A DNA stretch of 64,000 bases, taken from positions 1,167,001-1,231,000 of the forward strand of contig NC_020059.1 in assembly GCF_000330885.1 (NCBI RefSeq), given 5' to 3'. Numbering within the stretch: the first letter of the stretch is position 1; every line of letters begins with the position of its first letter. The position numbers and the translations under genes were made by a program. The stretch is from Rhizobium tropici CIAT 899 (GTDB lineage Bacteria; Pseudomonadota; Alphaproteobacteria; Rhizobiales; Rhizobiaceae). This document shows, piece by piece, positions 62,840-64,000 of the stretch. The notes under the pieces were generated by a model that had not been told where the DNA came from, made no database searches, and saw only the letters and a program-made list of their open reading frames with translations.

Positions 62840-64000
62840 TCAGTCTTCATCTTCCGCGCGTTTCAGCGCGCCCTTGGATCCGGCAATGCGCGCCACCAGA
62901 TCGGGCAGGCTGTCGATCTCGCTCCAGCGTCCGCCGTTGACCTTCGGCAGATCGGCAGAAGCGGCAGGCAGAACAGCCCCGGAAAATCCCAGCTTCTCGG
63001 CTTCCTTGAGGCGCTGGGCGGTGTGCGCAACCGGCCGGACGGCGCCCGACAGGCTGACTTCGCCGAAATAGACGCAATCGGCGGGCAGAGCAAGACCGGC
63101 TAGGGAGGAAACCAGTGCAGAAGCGACGGCTAGGTCCGCAGCCGGCTCGGAAATGCGGTAGCCACCGGCAATATTGAGGTAAACATCGTGCTGGCCGAGC
63201 CTGACGCCGCAATGCGCTTCCAGCACGGCCAGAATCATAGAAAGGCGCGCCGAATCCCAGCCGACGATGGCGCGGCGCGGAGTGCCGAGCGATGTCGGCG
63301 CCACCAGCGCCTGCACTTCGACCAGCACCGGACGTGTCCCCTCGATGCCGGCGAAGACGGCCGCACCCGGCGACTTTTCGTTGCGCTCGCCGAGAAAGAG
63401 TTCGGACGGATTGGGCACATCGCGCAGGCCGGCGTCGGACATTTCGAACACGCCGATCTCGTCGGTGGGGCCGAAGCGGTTCTTCACCGTGCGCAGGATG
63501 CGGTAATGATGGCCACGATCGCCTTCGAAATAGAGGACGGCATCGACCATATGCTCGACGACGCGCGGCCCTGCAATCTGGCCATCCTTGGTGACGTGGC
63601 CGACCAGCACCATGGCCGTGCCGGTCTGCTTGGCGAAGCGGATCATCGCCTGCACGCCGGTGCGCACCTGCGTCACCGTGCCGGGCGCGGACTCGGCAAG
63701 TTCGCTCCACAGCGTCTGGATGGAATCGATGATGACGAGATCCGGCCGCTTGCCTTCGGAAAGCGTCGCCAGGATATCCTCGACGTTGGTCTCTGCGGCC
63801 AGCAGCACTTCCGTATCAGCCGCTTTCAGACGTTGGGCGCGCAGGCGAACCTGCGCCACGGCTTCTTCACCGGAGACATAGACGATCTTGTGCCCCTGCC
63901 GGGCGAGGGCGGCCGCGGCTTGCATCAGCAGCGTCGATTTGCCGATGCCGGGATCACCGCCGACGAGAACGGCCGAGCCGCGCACGAAACCGCCGCCTGT
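62840..64000 (-). CDS. radA: DNA repair protein RadA (C-terminal part; start beyond the window)
   Basis: A 386-residue piece of RadA (Sms) read in to the right edge. TGGGFVRGSAVLV is followed by Walker A GGDPGIGKS, Walker B VIIDSIQTLW, the RadA-specific KNRFGPTDEIGVFEM, and a C-terminal Lon-like domain. The N-terminal zinc finger and first residues lie outside. RadA helps branch migration during recombination. It lies 92 bases upstream of cvpA in the same direction. Confidence 0.95.
   Translation of the reverse strand, partial: TGGGFVRGSAVLVGGDPGIGKSTLLMQAAAALARQGHKIVYVSGEEAVAQVRLRAQRLKAADTEVLLAAETNVEDILATLSEGKRPDLVIIDSIQTLWSELAESAPGTVTQVRTGVQAMIRFAKQTGTAMVLVGHVTKDGQIAGPRVVEHMVDAVLYFEGDRGHHYRILRTVKNRFGPTDEIGVFEMSDAGLRDVPNPSELFLGERNEKSPGAAVFAGIEGTRPVLVEVQALVAPTSLGTPRRAIVGWDSARLSMILAVLEAHCGVRLGQHDVYLNIAGGYRISEPAADLAVASALVSSLAGLALPADCVYFGEVSLSGAVRPVAHTAQRLKEAEKLGFSGAVLPAASADLPKVNGGRWSEIDSLPDLVARIAGSKGALKRAEDED

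Overview
The window reads as an ordinary, GC-rich chromosomal segment of a Rhizobium-type alphaproteobacterium (Rhizobium/Agrobacterium group). The clues are an iolRCDE inositol cluster, tandem RopA/Omp2b-type porins, the gene order slt-dapA-smpB-NYN-rpoZ-rsh-acpS-lepB-rnc-era-recO, pssA-psd, and short palindromic intergenic repeats of the kind scattered through rhizobial genomes. No phage, IS element, CRISPR array or rRNA operon was seen. One tRNA gene (Ser-GCT) is present. The left edge cuts iolE and the right edge cuts radA.

Layout. 1-5.2 kb: minus-strand myo-inositol catabolism (iolR, iolC fused to a LacD-like domain, iolD, start of iolE), with a divergent Gfo/Idh/MocA dehydrogenase at 5.4 kb and IolR-type operators between. 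6.7-10.3 kb: a ferredoxin-reductase-type flavoprotein, tRNA-Ser, and a LysR regulator divergent from an SDR plus a small secreted protein. 10.8-13.4 kb: two tandem porins, each with its own terminator. 13.5-18.2 kb: hydrolase, lytic transglycosylase, dapA, smpB. 18.3-28.6 kb: the housekeeping block (stringent response, ACP activation, protein export, RNA processing, ribosome maturation, DNA repair), with a 49-residue DUF3563 gene, a Crp/Fnr regulator and a single-domain response regulator in it. 28.7-44.3 kb: peroxiredoxin, a large cyclase-ATPase-TPR signalling protein, MOSC, HD, DUF2339, an EF-hand-like small protein, SodC, a coupled YgfZ-HD-phosphatase operon, several conserved hypotheticals, YnfA and an SRAP protein. 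44.6-53.3 kb: phospholipid synthesis (pssA, psd), acid phosphatase, an Atm1-type exporter, a LysM protein, a LOG-type enzyme and RarD.

53.4-64 kb: cimA, then a compact minus-strand cassette (DUF559 endonuclease-like gene, three tandem GFA genes, proline iminopeptidase) whose five genes overlap by 4-8 bases at every junction. It lies between cimA and cysS. It is bounded on one side by a GC-rich hairpin repeat and on the other by two inverted 50-bp copies of a second palindromic repeat, one of which supplies the apparent ribosome binding site of the DUF559 gene. This repeat/nuclease/cassette arrangement is the most unusual thing in the window. Then come cysS, an SDR, purF, cvpA and the start-truncated radA.

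All functions are from recognition of sequence motifs by eye. No database search was run.
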